A DNA stretch of 64,000 nucleotides from Leguminivora glycinivorella (lineage: Eukaryota; Arthropoda; Insecta; Lepidoptera; Tortricidae), in NCBI RefSeq assembly GCF_023078275.1, contig NC_062977.1, positions 5,973,118 to 6,037,117 on the forward strand. Direction: 5' to 3'. The notes beneath the pieces were generated by a model that was not told the origin of the DNA, did not search any database, and saw only the letters and a program-made list of their open reading frames with translations. This document shows, piece after piece, positions 1 to 8,637 of this stretch. Position 1 is the stretch's first letter. Each line of letters opens with the position of its first letter. The position numbers and the translations under genes were made by a program.

Positions 1-1408
1 CAAGCTCATGACTGGACCACTGACCACTGGCTGTCATATCTGAGCAACTTGCTCCCCAGCCTGTTAGCGACGCATCAGAAAATATCTCTAATTGATAATT
101 TCCTGTCTTGATCGGATTACTACATGTTTCTATATTATATATCCACCAATCTAGATCATCATCTAAGCTACCCGGAATGCTAATGTATTGATCATAGTCA
201 TCATTTTTACTTAAATAAAGAAATTTGATTCTTTCCAATCTCTTAGTATACAACCAGCCGTATGGTACTGCCGGACAAACAGAAACTAATAATCCTATCA
301 AATGTGCGAAATTACGAAGTTTACATCTTCGAATGGATTTAAAGTATAAAAGTTCGTCTTTAATCCTCTCTCGTTTTTCGCATGGAATATTAATTGTCAA
401 ATTTGCAGAATTGAAACTAAACCCAAGAAAATTTGCCGTTCGACTTGGTGTACCTATTGATTTATCAACATTTATTGTAAATCCTAATGATTCTAACAAG
501 TCTTTCGTTACATTAAAGTTATGTAAGCAGTTAGAATACGTGTCACCGAAGAGTAACAAGTCGTCTAAGTAAACGACTGATAAAAAACCTTGATTGCGCA
601 AAAACTGCACAACAGGACGCATTAACTTCGTGAATATGTACGGAGCAATATTTAGGCCGAATGGACATACCAAGAATTCGTATGTTTTGTTTTTCCAAAG
701 AAATCGTAAATATTTTCTGTAATCAGGATCAATATTTATCGCAAAATAGGCGTCTTTCAAATCTATTGAACACATGTAAGCGTTTTTTGATAAAAGTCTC
801 ATTGCTGTCCTATAATCTTCGAGTTTGAAGTGCGGGGTACATATAAACTTATTCAATGATTTTAAATTTAGAATGAATCTATTTTTTCCATTACTCTTTT
901 TAATAAGAAAAATACTGGACAAGAATTGATCCTGACACGGATCACATTCTTGTATGGCACCAGCACTAATAAGTTTTTTGACTTCCTCGTTCATACTCGT
1001 CTCGTGTGCAACCGACTCGGGTTTGTTAACAGGAATATTCGATTGAGATATACAATCCGATATTGGAATACGCACACCACGGACCCAAGACAATACGGTG
1101 GGATCCTTGGTAATGCCTAACCATACTTTATAAAAAAATTGAAGTCTACCAGCCTGAGGTTGTGTATCAGCATCCGATGCTAGCGGCGCGAGGTCCGGGT
1201 GTGCGGCCGCGGCGGCGGCGCTCGGCGGTCGCTCGCGCGGCGGGACGGCGGCGGCGGTCTGCGCCCGCCACGCGTGTAGCTCGTCCTCGCTGGCGTCTGG
1301 CGACTCTGGCGAGGCGGCGGCCGCGACGCCGACGACGGCTGCCCCCTCCAGTTTAAAGCCCTCGATGTCGACGGTCCTGCTCCTGCCTGTTGGTGCTTGG
1401 GCGTCCAT
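1..1408 (-). CDS. Reverse transcriptase/RNase H ORF of DIRS-like element (partial, runs off window)
   Basis: The frame is open from an ATG at 1408-1406, immediately preceded by an in-frame TAA (1411-1409), down to base 1, giving about 469 codons. It encodes an RNA-dependent DNA polymerase that would copy the element RNA. Visible landmarks are: a low-complexity Ala/Pro/Glu-rich lead-in (about residues 1-80) lying in the gag overlap; RT fingers/palm with SIDLKDAYFAI and the CPFGL.IAP block; the catalytic box YLDD at 571-560, in frame with 1408; and, near the window edge, FSDASLTGWG, the first conserved Asp block of RNase H. Translation could begin at the ATG or follow a -1 frameshift from gag at 1351. 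Either route gives the same protein from that point on. The C-terminal RNase H, and any downstream methyltransferase-like or recombinase ORFs, lie outside. The RT assignment is certain; the DIRS clade is likely. Confidence 0.85.
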   Translation of the reverse strand, partial: MDAQAPTGRSRTVDIEGFKLEGAAVVGVAAAASPESPDASEDELHAWRAQTAAAVPPRERPPSAAAAAAHPDLAPLASDADTQPQAGRLQFFYKVWLGITKDPTVLSWVRGVRIPISDCISQSNIPVNKPESVAHETSMNEEVKKLISAGAIQECDPCQDQFLSSIFLIKKSNGKNRFILNLKSLNKFICTPHFKLEDYRTAMRLLSKNAYMCSIDLKDAYFAINIDPDYRKYLRFLWKNKTYEFLVCPFGLNIAPYIFTKLMRPVVQFLRNQGFLSVVYLDDLLLFGDTYSNCLHNFNVTKDLLESLGFTINVDKSIGTPSRTANFLGFSFNSANLTINIPCEKRERIKDELLYFKSIRRCKLRNFAHLIGLLVSVCPAVPYGWLYTKRLERIKFLYLSKNDDYDQYISIPGSLDDDLDWWIYNIETCSNPIKTGNYQLEIFSDASLTGWGASCSDMTASGQWSSHEL

Positions 1409-3162
1409 TTAGGCTTTGTGACAGTCGGTCTCAATTCTGCTCCGGTTTTAGTCATTGCTTTTATTGACTTCAGACTTTCTTGTAATTCTTTACCAAAAAG
1501 CAAACTATCGCGCTTTAAGTCCTTAATATTATCCTTGATCTCCTTATTTAAACTAGGCACCAAGAAATTACGCCTGCTCTGAGTCTCTGAAAAATGTAAG
1601 TGACATAATAGTCTACCTGTATCGCTCAGTGACTTTATGATCCCCTGTTTGTTGTTGTCTAAAGTTGAATCTGTTGTCAAGATATTCGACAATGTATTGG
1701 CAACTCCTGTTATAATAGTCGAGAGCAACTTTTGTTTGTCACTTAGAATATTATCCCGTTTTAAAACATTATCATTACACGCCACCTTAATCTCGGGATT
1801 GAGTATAGGAGCTTGCGCTAATTTTAAATTTTCTGGTATTTCGTAACGTTTTAAAATATCATTCTTAATATCGTCCTTCATACCATTAACTAGAATGTCG
1901 GACCATCTCGTCGAGATATCGTCGTGAATGCAAGGACCAAATGTTTCTTCTTTTACGGGCTCATCGCCCAACAAACATAATAAACCGGGATCAAGCGCGG
2001 TCACAATCGGCGTAGATTCTTGTAAACCAATTTGTTCACCGGTCACCTGTGTGGTGGTAGCTGCGGATGTAGGCGCGGGAGCGGGCGCAGCCGGCGTGGT
2101 GGTCGCGGCCGCGGGCGCGCACGCCGGCGCGGCGGCGGCGGCGGGTGCGGGAGGGGGCGCGGGGGCCGGCGCGTCCACCGCGCGGGGCCCGGCGGCGCTT
2201 CTATTCTGTATGACCACCGATCGCAGCCCGCCAGCAGCAGGCAGCGCACCCGACGTTGAAGCACCGACCTCATCATCGGTTAAGTCGTATACAGTATTGT
2301 TGGTCAATGGGGATTCTGTAACAATACGGTCAAATACCCTTCACAATGCTGCTCTAATTTCAGCAACAAAAAATAAGTGTCCATTATCTTTGACCCTTAT
2401 CTCTAGACATAATGTTTTCAATCAGAGACCAACGCTTATACTGGTCAGACATCATAAGCGGCTCGGTGATCTTTGTGAATTGCCCATTTGGTAGGGTAAT
2501 AGGTAGTGTTTCTACCGCCTACTTCCTCGATGTTGGATGTTATACTATAACTACGTACGTATCTACATACGTATCTACATATCTATATACCTACGTATAG
2601 TACACATATAAGCCGTTGTAATTAACGTAATTAATGTTCTTAGACATAGGCAGTCGTGCTACAGTCTCGCGGACTGTAGTCTAGACTGATAGCATTGACA
2701 ATTTGCCGCAACCAGGTATTTTACCTATAGTATTCCGGCATAGCCTCACGGACTGATGCTCTAGGAATATATGTGCTTCCCTTTTACACAGCGATCAACC
2801 TCTCGGATTGAACTGAAGGTATAAATTAGGGTCGGTAATAGCCTTACAGACTATACTCATTGCACAATGTATCTATTTAATAAAACAAAGCTGGCATGTA
2901 CATAGGACACATTCTATCAAATGATTAGACGAAGATAACTGAAAATCTTACCTTCATATTGCGAATCCTCTAGCAAGGGATCGGGCTCACCGATATCTTG
3001 GTCCGCATACTCATATTCATTATCTGTATATGAGGACGTACTAGGGCTATAACTACGATGACGGCGCCTGCGACGAATCTTCAATCTTTTCCTCTCGAGA
3101 CTTCGGATTTTTCTTTCCAAGTAATCTTCCTCATCTTCCTCACGATGTTTGCGTTTTCCCAT
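1180..3162 (-). CDS. Gag-like ORF of DIRS-like element, two exons joined across 2951-2316
   Basis: Exon 1 is 3162-2952 and exon 2 is 2315-1180 (stop 1182-1180). The exons join in frame (GAA G|AA) to give about 448 residues. The start is the ATG of MGKRKHRE at 3162; the upstream GTG at 3177 is in frame but less plausible. The N-terminus is highly charged, with an acidic patch (EEDEEDY), a likely coiled coil (LERKIRSLERKRLK), an Arg run and a Ser/Tyr-rich stretch. It is followed by an acidic segment (about residues 45-90), a long Ala/Pro low-complexity linker, a helical core (about residues 190-350) of the kind seen in insect DIRS Gag proteins, and an Arg/Pro-rich tail that could bind RNA. There is no CCHC knuckle. 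The last 76 codons overlap the RT ORF in another frame. The role is inferred from position and resemblance, not from a recognised catalytic motif. Confidence 0.75.
1351..1357 (-). promoter_or_regulatory. Candidate -1 ribosomal frameshift site TTTAAAC
   Basis: The heptamer reads T TTA AAC in the gag frame (codon boundaries counted from the gag stop and start agree), which is a canonical -1 slippery sequence. Slipping would move ribosomes from gag into the RT frame (TTT AAA CTG GAG). Downstream sequence is very GC-rich and can pair: GCCG/CGGC at 1339-1328, and CCTCGC (1314-1309) with GCGAGG (1290-1285). Internal initiation at the ATG at 1408 is the competing explanation. Confidence 0.5.
2316..2951 (-). 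other. Predicted GT-AG intron within gag
   Basis: On the minus strand the donor reads GAAG|GTAAGAT (GT at 2951-2950) and the acceptor reads TTGTTACAG|AATC (AG at 2317-2316). Removing the 636 nt joins two open frames, each of which is closed or lacks a good ATG on its own: exon 2 has no ATG near its start, only an in-frame TTG. That makes splicing the simplest explanation. The pyrimidine tract before the acceptor is short. The intron also contains a tetranucleotide-like tract (about 2550-2600 on the plus strand) and four structured hairpins described separately. Confidence 0.7.
2659..2854 (-). other. Cluster of four GNRA-loop hairpins in the gag intron
   Basis: Read in the element's sense, four short hairpins occur at 2854-2838, 2811-2795, 2759-2738 and 2679-2659. 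Their cores are ATAGTC-TGTAA-GGCTAT, TCAATC-CGAGA-GGTTGA, CAGTC-CGTGA-GGCTA (imperfect outer stem) and CTACAGTC-CGCGA-GACTGTAG. All have the five-base loop Y-GNRA (GTAA, GAGA, GTGA, GCGA) closed by C-G. The stem bases differ between copies while pairing is mostly kept, including U-G pairs. The function is unknown. Confidence 0.55.
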
Positions 3163-4412
3163 TTTATCCGCAAACACAAAACACTACACTAAACTTAGTA
3201 AAAACACAATTATTTCACTAACAAAGGAAAAGTACGTGCACGATGGCCGCCACACAAAACGTGTATGAAATACCCCCAATTTAGGCGAGATATTTTTTTG
3301 TTAAAAATGTTACTCTAAAATTGTGTACGATGGCAGCACATTCGCGTGCTACTACATGTAAAGTATAGTGTAATCACGAAGGGCGAATCACAGAAGTTTA
3401 ATAATATCGAGAGGTGTTAAAGGAAAGACGGGACAATCTCCGAGGCATTATCGGATTCCGCGGGTGTGGCTCCACAATGGATGTTCCTGACCGAGCAGCT
3501 TACTCCGTGGGCCCAGTGCTTTGTACCAAATCACTTCGCTAGATTTATTACCCACTGTCCCCATTACCCCACTCTCCCCCTATATAAATTGCGGAATAAG
3601 TGTTTGCCATATTTACCGGTGACGTACCGTTAATCGCGGAGGCTTCTGGAATAGTAATAATTAATCTGATGACGAATCTGAATAATTTATATTTGCGATT
3701 TATTGCTTCGAGGTCCGCAGATCAAGTAGAGGCTGTCACATGTGGGCTGAGGAATGGCTCCCAGCTGTGTCGCGGCAAGATACTGGGATGACTAATTTTA
3801 CTTGGGCAGAGTGCGATATTTTATAAGAAACAACCACTAATATAAAACATGTTTAGATTATGGCATTTGAAATGAAACAAACTCATATCTTTCATCGCAT
3901 TTTATCATCATGTTCTTCTTGAGTAACCCGAGTCAATTAATACGCCATGTCGTATGATGCTAGCCATGTGCTTCAATTGTTTTTTCGAATATCGAAACAT
4001 GATATGAAAACACGTCCAAACGAAACGCGAAACAAGCAAACCGATATCAGCAATACGCCGCAACACCCTTTCCAGAACTGCGAACATCCATCACCGAAGC
4101 ATGTTCTAATCAATTGGCCGCATCGACCGTCGTCGGTCAAGCTGACCGCGAAAACCTAATCACTCTGACCGGTCCATGACAGGTGTTTAGTATCGAAATG
4201 TAATTAGTGAATTCCTCGAGGGTAAATTTCACTAATGGCCAGGATTATTTAGACCCAACAAGCCAAAGTGAATTTGTAATAAGGCGTACAATCTTAGCTG
4301 TCTTGGGTCTGATAATTTATTTACTTCGGTGATATTTGTACCTGGCGGATTAATGGTTTGTCTTGATCATGTTATTGGAAGTAATATGACGGAGAGTATA
4401 CATATTATATAC
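3163..4412. other. Stretch upstream of the DIRS-like element; no gene recognised
   Basis: The sequence is moderately AT-rich. Bases 3163-3350 may hold the element's 5' leader or terminal repeat: two similar blocks, gtgcacgatggccgcca and gtgtacgatggcagcac, lie about 90 nt apart. Short open frames elsewhere have no recognisable features. Confidence 0.4.
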
Positions 4413-4560
4413 AGTAGTAGTAGTAGTAGTAAACGCTTTATTGTACAGAACAAATTACATGCACAGAGTATTATAACGGTTATGTACAAAGGCGAGCTTA
4501 TCCCTTTAAGGGATCTCTTCCAGCTAACCTTAGAATAACTGAGAGAGGAAAATAGATGGT
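4413..4560 (-). mobile_element. LINE 3' end with (TAC)n tail, minus strand
   Basis: A (tag)n run on the plus strand is followed by a block containing 'ctttattgtac' and 'atccctttaagggatctcttcc'. The same block occurs at 38351-38560. Read on the minus strand it is a LINE 3' untranslated end with an AATAAAG-type signal and a trinucleotide tail. Only the 3' end is present. Confidence 0.7.
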
Positions 4561-4741
4561 GACAAACAACTAAAGTGCATCGGTATATATATGTACACAT
4601 AATATACATCCCTACTCTAAAAATGAATGCAATACTTATACCTAAATACATAAATAATAATATATATTTATATAAACAATAAACATATATGAAAATAATA
4701 ATAACCGCACACGACCCAGTTTAATTTTTTTTTATTTTTTT

Positions 4742-4897
4742 TTATTGGCTTTCAGGTGAAAGCCATAATTTCTTTAATTTTGACTTCAGCGATGCTACTG
4801 ACTGACACTGTCTTAATGGAGCTGGCAATGCGTTCCATACAGTCATTACAGTTCCTAACACAGAAAACAATCTATAGTATTTTGTAACTGGTATTTG
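4742..4897 (-). pseudogene. LINE reverse-transcriptase C-terminal remnant
   Basis: The minus strand has an open stretch of 52 codons ending at TAA (4744-4742), preceded by an in-frame TAG. It contains WNALPAPLRQCQSVASLKSK, the tail common to Jockey/CR1-group LINE proteins (W-N-x-L-P...L-R...S...F/L-K-x-x-L). It lies next to T-rich DNA at 4724-4742, which would be the poly(A) tail of the inserted copy. The copy is severely 5'-truncated. Confidence 0.7.
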
Positions 4898-5028
4898 CTA
4901 AGCATATTTGTGCGAATTGTTTATATTTTCTTTATTGTGTAAAGAGGTAGATGTAGGGACCAAATCAAATTGTTTTATTGAATTTTTTTTTTTGTAGTAA
5001 CACTACTATATATGTATAAATATAGTTA

Positions 5029-5425
5029 GTGTACAGCCACACGCTAAGGCCGAGTACCTGGATTACTAAATGGACTGAAATGATATGGAATCAAATGGTA
5101 CTTAGGCGATGCATGTGCCTGCACAGACTGCATAAAATAAGGTGGGAGGCGATAGCAAGGGATCCTATTGGCCTAAGTCCCTACTTCCCTAGCCCTAACT
5201 TATTCTATGACAAGGATGTCTGTACCGGGAGACCTATCGGTAACAGACGGATTCCCTACGGGGGGGGATCAAGGTGGTTGGATGGATACTTGCTGCCGAT
5301 CGCCCAGGCTCAGACGACCGATTAAGGCTAAAGGAGTCTTATGCCACAGCAAGGGTACCTGTAAAAAGGTGGTGGATGGGAGTCTCTACTCTCAGAGTGT
5401 CGCCCTGAGCAAGCAGAGGTTTTAG
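5029..5425 (+). other. Unrecognised segment with two overlapping short open frames
   Basis: Two plus-strand frames are open here (5029-5325 and 5207-5425). The peptides (for example CTGRPIGNRRIPYGGGSRWLD) are not recognised. The base composition is richer in G than the flanks, and a run of eight G (about 5260) may mark a frame break in a decayed coding sequence. This could be an old retroelement fragment. No function is assigned. Confidence 0.25.
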
Positions 5426-5799
5426 GTATGGAGGTAGTGAAACACCAACGGACAATTGGTATCTGATTTATTTACAAATTATATTTCCTTATATACACAA
5501 TATTACCTATAGCACACATATGTAAATCTTATTTGTATTCCATCCGTGTAAAGTGCAACTACTACACTATGTTTGTGCTGGCTTATGCCCTAGATTGATT
5601 TGCGCGGATCAGCGCGATGCGCTGACGAAATCTGTTTGTCTAAACAGTTAGGTACTTGGCTCATGATACTTTCATCCCGACTTTTCGTTTCATTCTCTTG
5701 TGTTTGTCAATCGCTGGTTTGTGGTCATATTTATATGATATTTTTATCTATTCTTCGTTGATAAAATAGGTTAAATTCATAATATAAATACTTGAAGTT

Positions 5800-6236
5800 A
5801 TTTGTTTATTAATTTAGTAAATTACATTTTCAACTGTATAAATAAAATACAAATATAAAATATAAATATTGGGGACACCTCTTACACAGATCAACTTAGC
5901 CCCAAACTAACGCCGTGTCTTGCGTGGGCGACGGTCGTCTCATACTTCCATATCGATAAGGTTTGATTTTGTATGCGTCGCATCGCCGTCGCGCGACCAT
6001 CGCGCGACCGTCGCCCACGCAAGCCACGGCGTAAGCAAAGCTTGTACCATGGGTGCTAAGCGACGATATACAATACTTAAATAGATAAATACATACTTAT
6101 ATACATAGAAAACATCCATGACTCAGGAACAAATATCTGTGCTCATCACACAAATAAATGCCCTTACCGGGATTCGAACCCAGGACCGCGGCTTAGCATC
6201 AGGCAGCGTCACTACCGACTGAGCCAGATCGGTCGT
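5800..6236 (-). mobile_element. tRNA-derived SINE, interrupted by a small DNA element
   Basis: On the minus strand a tRNA-like head contains an A box TGGCTCAGTCGG (6226-6215) and a B box GGTTCGAATCC (6180-6170), both matching the RNA polymerase III consensus. It is followed by a body (ATGGATGTTTTCTATG...) and a 3' end (GATCTGTGTAAG, then ATATTTAT repeats) that I recognise as a common lepidopteran SINE. The body is split by the element at 5910-6032. The internal promoter looks intact. The 3' limit is approximate. Confidence 0.8.
5910..6032. mobile_element. MITE with CGCCGTG inverted ends, nested in SINE
   Basis: The terminal inverted repeats CGCCGTGTCTTGCGTGGGCG / CGCCCACGCAAGCCACGGCG are bounded on both sides by TAA. 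A 3-bp TWA target duplication fits PIF/Harbinger-type non-autonomous elements. The interior carries more inverted sequence (gcgcgaccatcgcgcgaccg). A decayed relative is at 33105-33212. It inserted after the SINE, since SINE sequence resumes on both sides. Confidence 0.75.
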
Positions 6237-6703
6237 TAACCGGTCGTATGAAAAATAAAATAACAATTATAATATTATAGCAACGTATGATTAAGTACTT
6301 AGACGGTGTGTTAAAATATAGCATTTAATCACAATTGTAGCAAGTAATAATGTAAGTGGTCCTGGGATAAGGCCCGTTAGAAGCATGTGCGTGAGATGGA
6401 TTGGGCCATAAATCCGAGAAAGGGTGTACTTACTGTTGTACACGCTAGGATGTTGGGTAAGTTCTTACGACGCGTGAAAACAAGTATTGAAACGTGCGAA
6501 TAATGGAGTTACGAGAAATAAAACAGTTTTTTTTTACTACTATTAATTTGCCACTACCACCTACTTACACGTGTGTACTTATCGTATGTTTGGTTCTTAT
6601 TTATTTTTTCCTATAAGTAAATGTAATTTATTTGTAGGTATATGTAATAGCCAACTATTGTATCAAGTCATTTTTATATTAAAGGAAAAAATGGAAAAAT
6701 TAC

Positions 6704-6776
6704 GCTTCCGGCGGGACTTGAACCCGCACCATTTTTGCAATCCGTGCAATGCTCTTACCAATTGAGCTACGGAAGC
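6704..6776 (-). tRNA. tRNA-like gene or pseudogene, abnormal anticodon arm
   Basis: The 73-nt minus-strand segment folds with a perfect 7-bp acceptor stem (GCTTCCG/CGGAAGC), a 4-bp D stem (GCTC/GAGC) and a perfect 5-bp T arm (GCGGG TTCAAGT CCCGC). The anticodon arm is wrong. In standard numbering the loop is CGGATTG with G at position 33 and three stem mismatches. The best local fold is a 5-bp stem (TTGCA/TGCAA) with a five-base loop CGGAT and a seven-base variable region. The A box TAGCTCAATTGG deviates from consensus at one position and the B-box-like GGTTCAAGTCC is close to it. No isotype is assigned. It is either a decayed tRNA copy or a tRNA-like repeat. Confidence 0.65.
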
Positions 6777-7555
6777 CACGCCGGACTTCGCAAATCTTTC
6801 CATGCCTTTCCTTTTTGTACACACGTCTTGGGGTCTTTAATATAAAAATGTTTAGAATCGTTAGCAGACGTTTCTGCTTAATAAAAATTAATTTATTGTA
6901 TCAAGTGTTCGTAAAACATTGATCAATAATTATGTTAACAGATATTTGTGCTGTTCAAATGTTACCCTTTACTATTTGTAGTATTGGAATTTCAATACAA
7001 CGTTTTTATGATGGGGGAGTCAAACTAGCAGACGGACCGCCGGGTGGTAAGCGGTCAGCGTATACTTAGAAGGATTTTTTATTAGCTCTGAATGGGTAAA
7101 TCCTTGTTATCGATGACGTGTCATGAGTAGCACAGAATTGGTCAAATAGGTCTCAACGATGCAGTATCAACAGCTTCATACGGTATTCAAACCGTACGTC
7201 AAAGTATTGTCACACTCCATATTAATCAGTTTGTATATTTCGTTGATGCTACACTAAGACCATTCTGAACACTGATTCTGATCCATAAAGTCCCAGCGAG
7301 AGCGCCCCGAGCGTTCGCAACTAATCAGCGAGTGTGTCTCCATACACTTAATTAATTAAAAGAGTACTCGTGCTCAGCCGATCTTGTTTACCTCCTGTGT
7401 TTGCTCAACTAACGAACTAAGGCATTTTAATTATTTTCGCCATCTTGACTTTCATTATAACGTATTTGTAATGTATATTACATATTACTGTTATAAATAT
7501 CAAAATAACATTTGCACAAAAATCATACAACGTGTGACAGACGGCCGACAGTTTC

Positions 7556-7665
7556 TAAGAGAGCACTCTGGTACGATACCGATATCAGAGTCAAGTGGTA
7601 TTTCTTCAACCAGTAACATCACTTTTGAGACTGACTGTTCGGTATCGTACCGCAGTGACCTCTTA
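7556..7665. repeat. Imperfect palindrome (MITE-like)
   Basis: The left arm TAAGAGAGCACTCTGGTACG and the right arm, read in reverse (TAAGAGGTCACTGCGGTACG), match at most positions and continue into GATACCGA. The total length is about 110 bp. No target duplication could be defined. Confidence 0.6.
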
Positions 7666-8560
7666 GATGTTTTTAAAAGTAGTAAGTTCTATAGGTACTA
7701 GAATTTCTGTTATTGATATTAACTTAAGTAGGTATGTATAATGTTATGGGTTCAATCATGCCTACCTATACTAAAATTAAACGTACACATTTAAAAAACC
7801 TTAATAGCGTACAGCTTTGAAAAATATTATGTTTTAAAAGTTCTGCAAAACCACAAAAACTACCAAAAATAATAAAAGCTGTGAGTTTTACTGAAGTGGT
7901 TTAAAGTTTAACACGTATCTTGCCTTTTTGGCCCGAGTAATTAATGTAATGTAAGCTCAATTTAATTCATCAAGCCTCCACAAAATTAATCATATACCGA
8001 ATTTAATTAGCCTAACAAAATTTACACAAGACCCACTTTTCGACGATTATCAAATTAAAATGGGCCCTACAATGCCGGGCGTATCCGAGATAAGAAAATT
8101 ACATTGAATATCCTCATTAGCGGGTTAACGTGTAGGTGTAAAGTAAATTTGAGTGTAATCGTGTTAAGCCCTCGCAGGGTCCCGGGTTCGAGAAAAATTC
8201 CCGGGATTTATTGGCTTGTTACCGACTCGAGCCGGGATTTAAAAAAGGAGGCTGCAGACAGCGCGAGGAATGTTGGGGTCGACTCGTTTGTCGGGGTAAA
8301 GGGCATTCGGATGTTCATTTTATAACCGTTTCGATTTTTTGTCTCTGAGACCTGGTATTTTGAGGAAAATGCAATTTTTTGTAGTATCAACAAAAATCTT
8401 AATTTACGTAACCCTTTCTGTGTTTTAAGTTATAAGGTTTATTAAGTAGTACTATAAAGGAAATAAATGTCCTTATCAATATATACTTCTTAGTTCGGAA
8501 TATACTTTAGTAAACACAATGCAAAAGTTTGAACACTAGGCCTGGTACCACATTATTGTG

Positions 8561-8637
8561 CGTTACAAAGATGGTCAGTTAGATTATAAAATATTTTTGT
8601 GCTGTATTTTCGTTACAAAAATGGTCAGTCTGATTAT
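8561..8637. repeat. Short direct repeat, two units 50 nt apart
   Basis: The block cgttacaaaRatggtcagtY...gattat occurs at 8561-8587 and 8611-8637. This is a small local duplication. Confidence 0.6.

Larger units (their letters stand above)
1..3162 (-). mobile_element. DIRS-like retroelement, 3' part cut off by window start
   Basis: The minus strand carries, in order, a basic/acidic Gag-like protein encoded by two exons and an overlapping reverse transcriptase (RT) plus RNase H ORF that is still open at base 1. This order, the extensive Gag/RT overlap and the RT sequence style resemble DIRS-type elements of insects. The diagnostic tyrosine recombinase and the inverted/split terminal repeats are not in the window, so the assignment rests on Gag and RT resemblance. 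The 5' end is not defined: about 100-200 nt upstream of the gag ATG (3163-3300) could include a terminal repeat but I cannot delimit it. Gag and the visible part of RT are both uninterrupted by stops or frameshifts, which suggests a young copy. Confidence 0.75.

Noticed and set aside
225..572. Plus-strand 115-codon open frame
   Set aside because: Antisense of the RT/RNase H ORF, including the YLDD region.
1928..2494. Plus-strand 188-codon Ala/Gly-rich open frame
   Set aside because: It is the antisense shadow of the Ala/Pro low-complexity part of gag. The plus 2032-2259 and minus 2043-2276 frames are the same effect.
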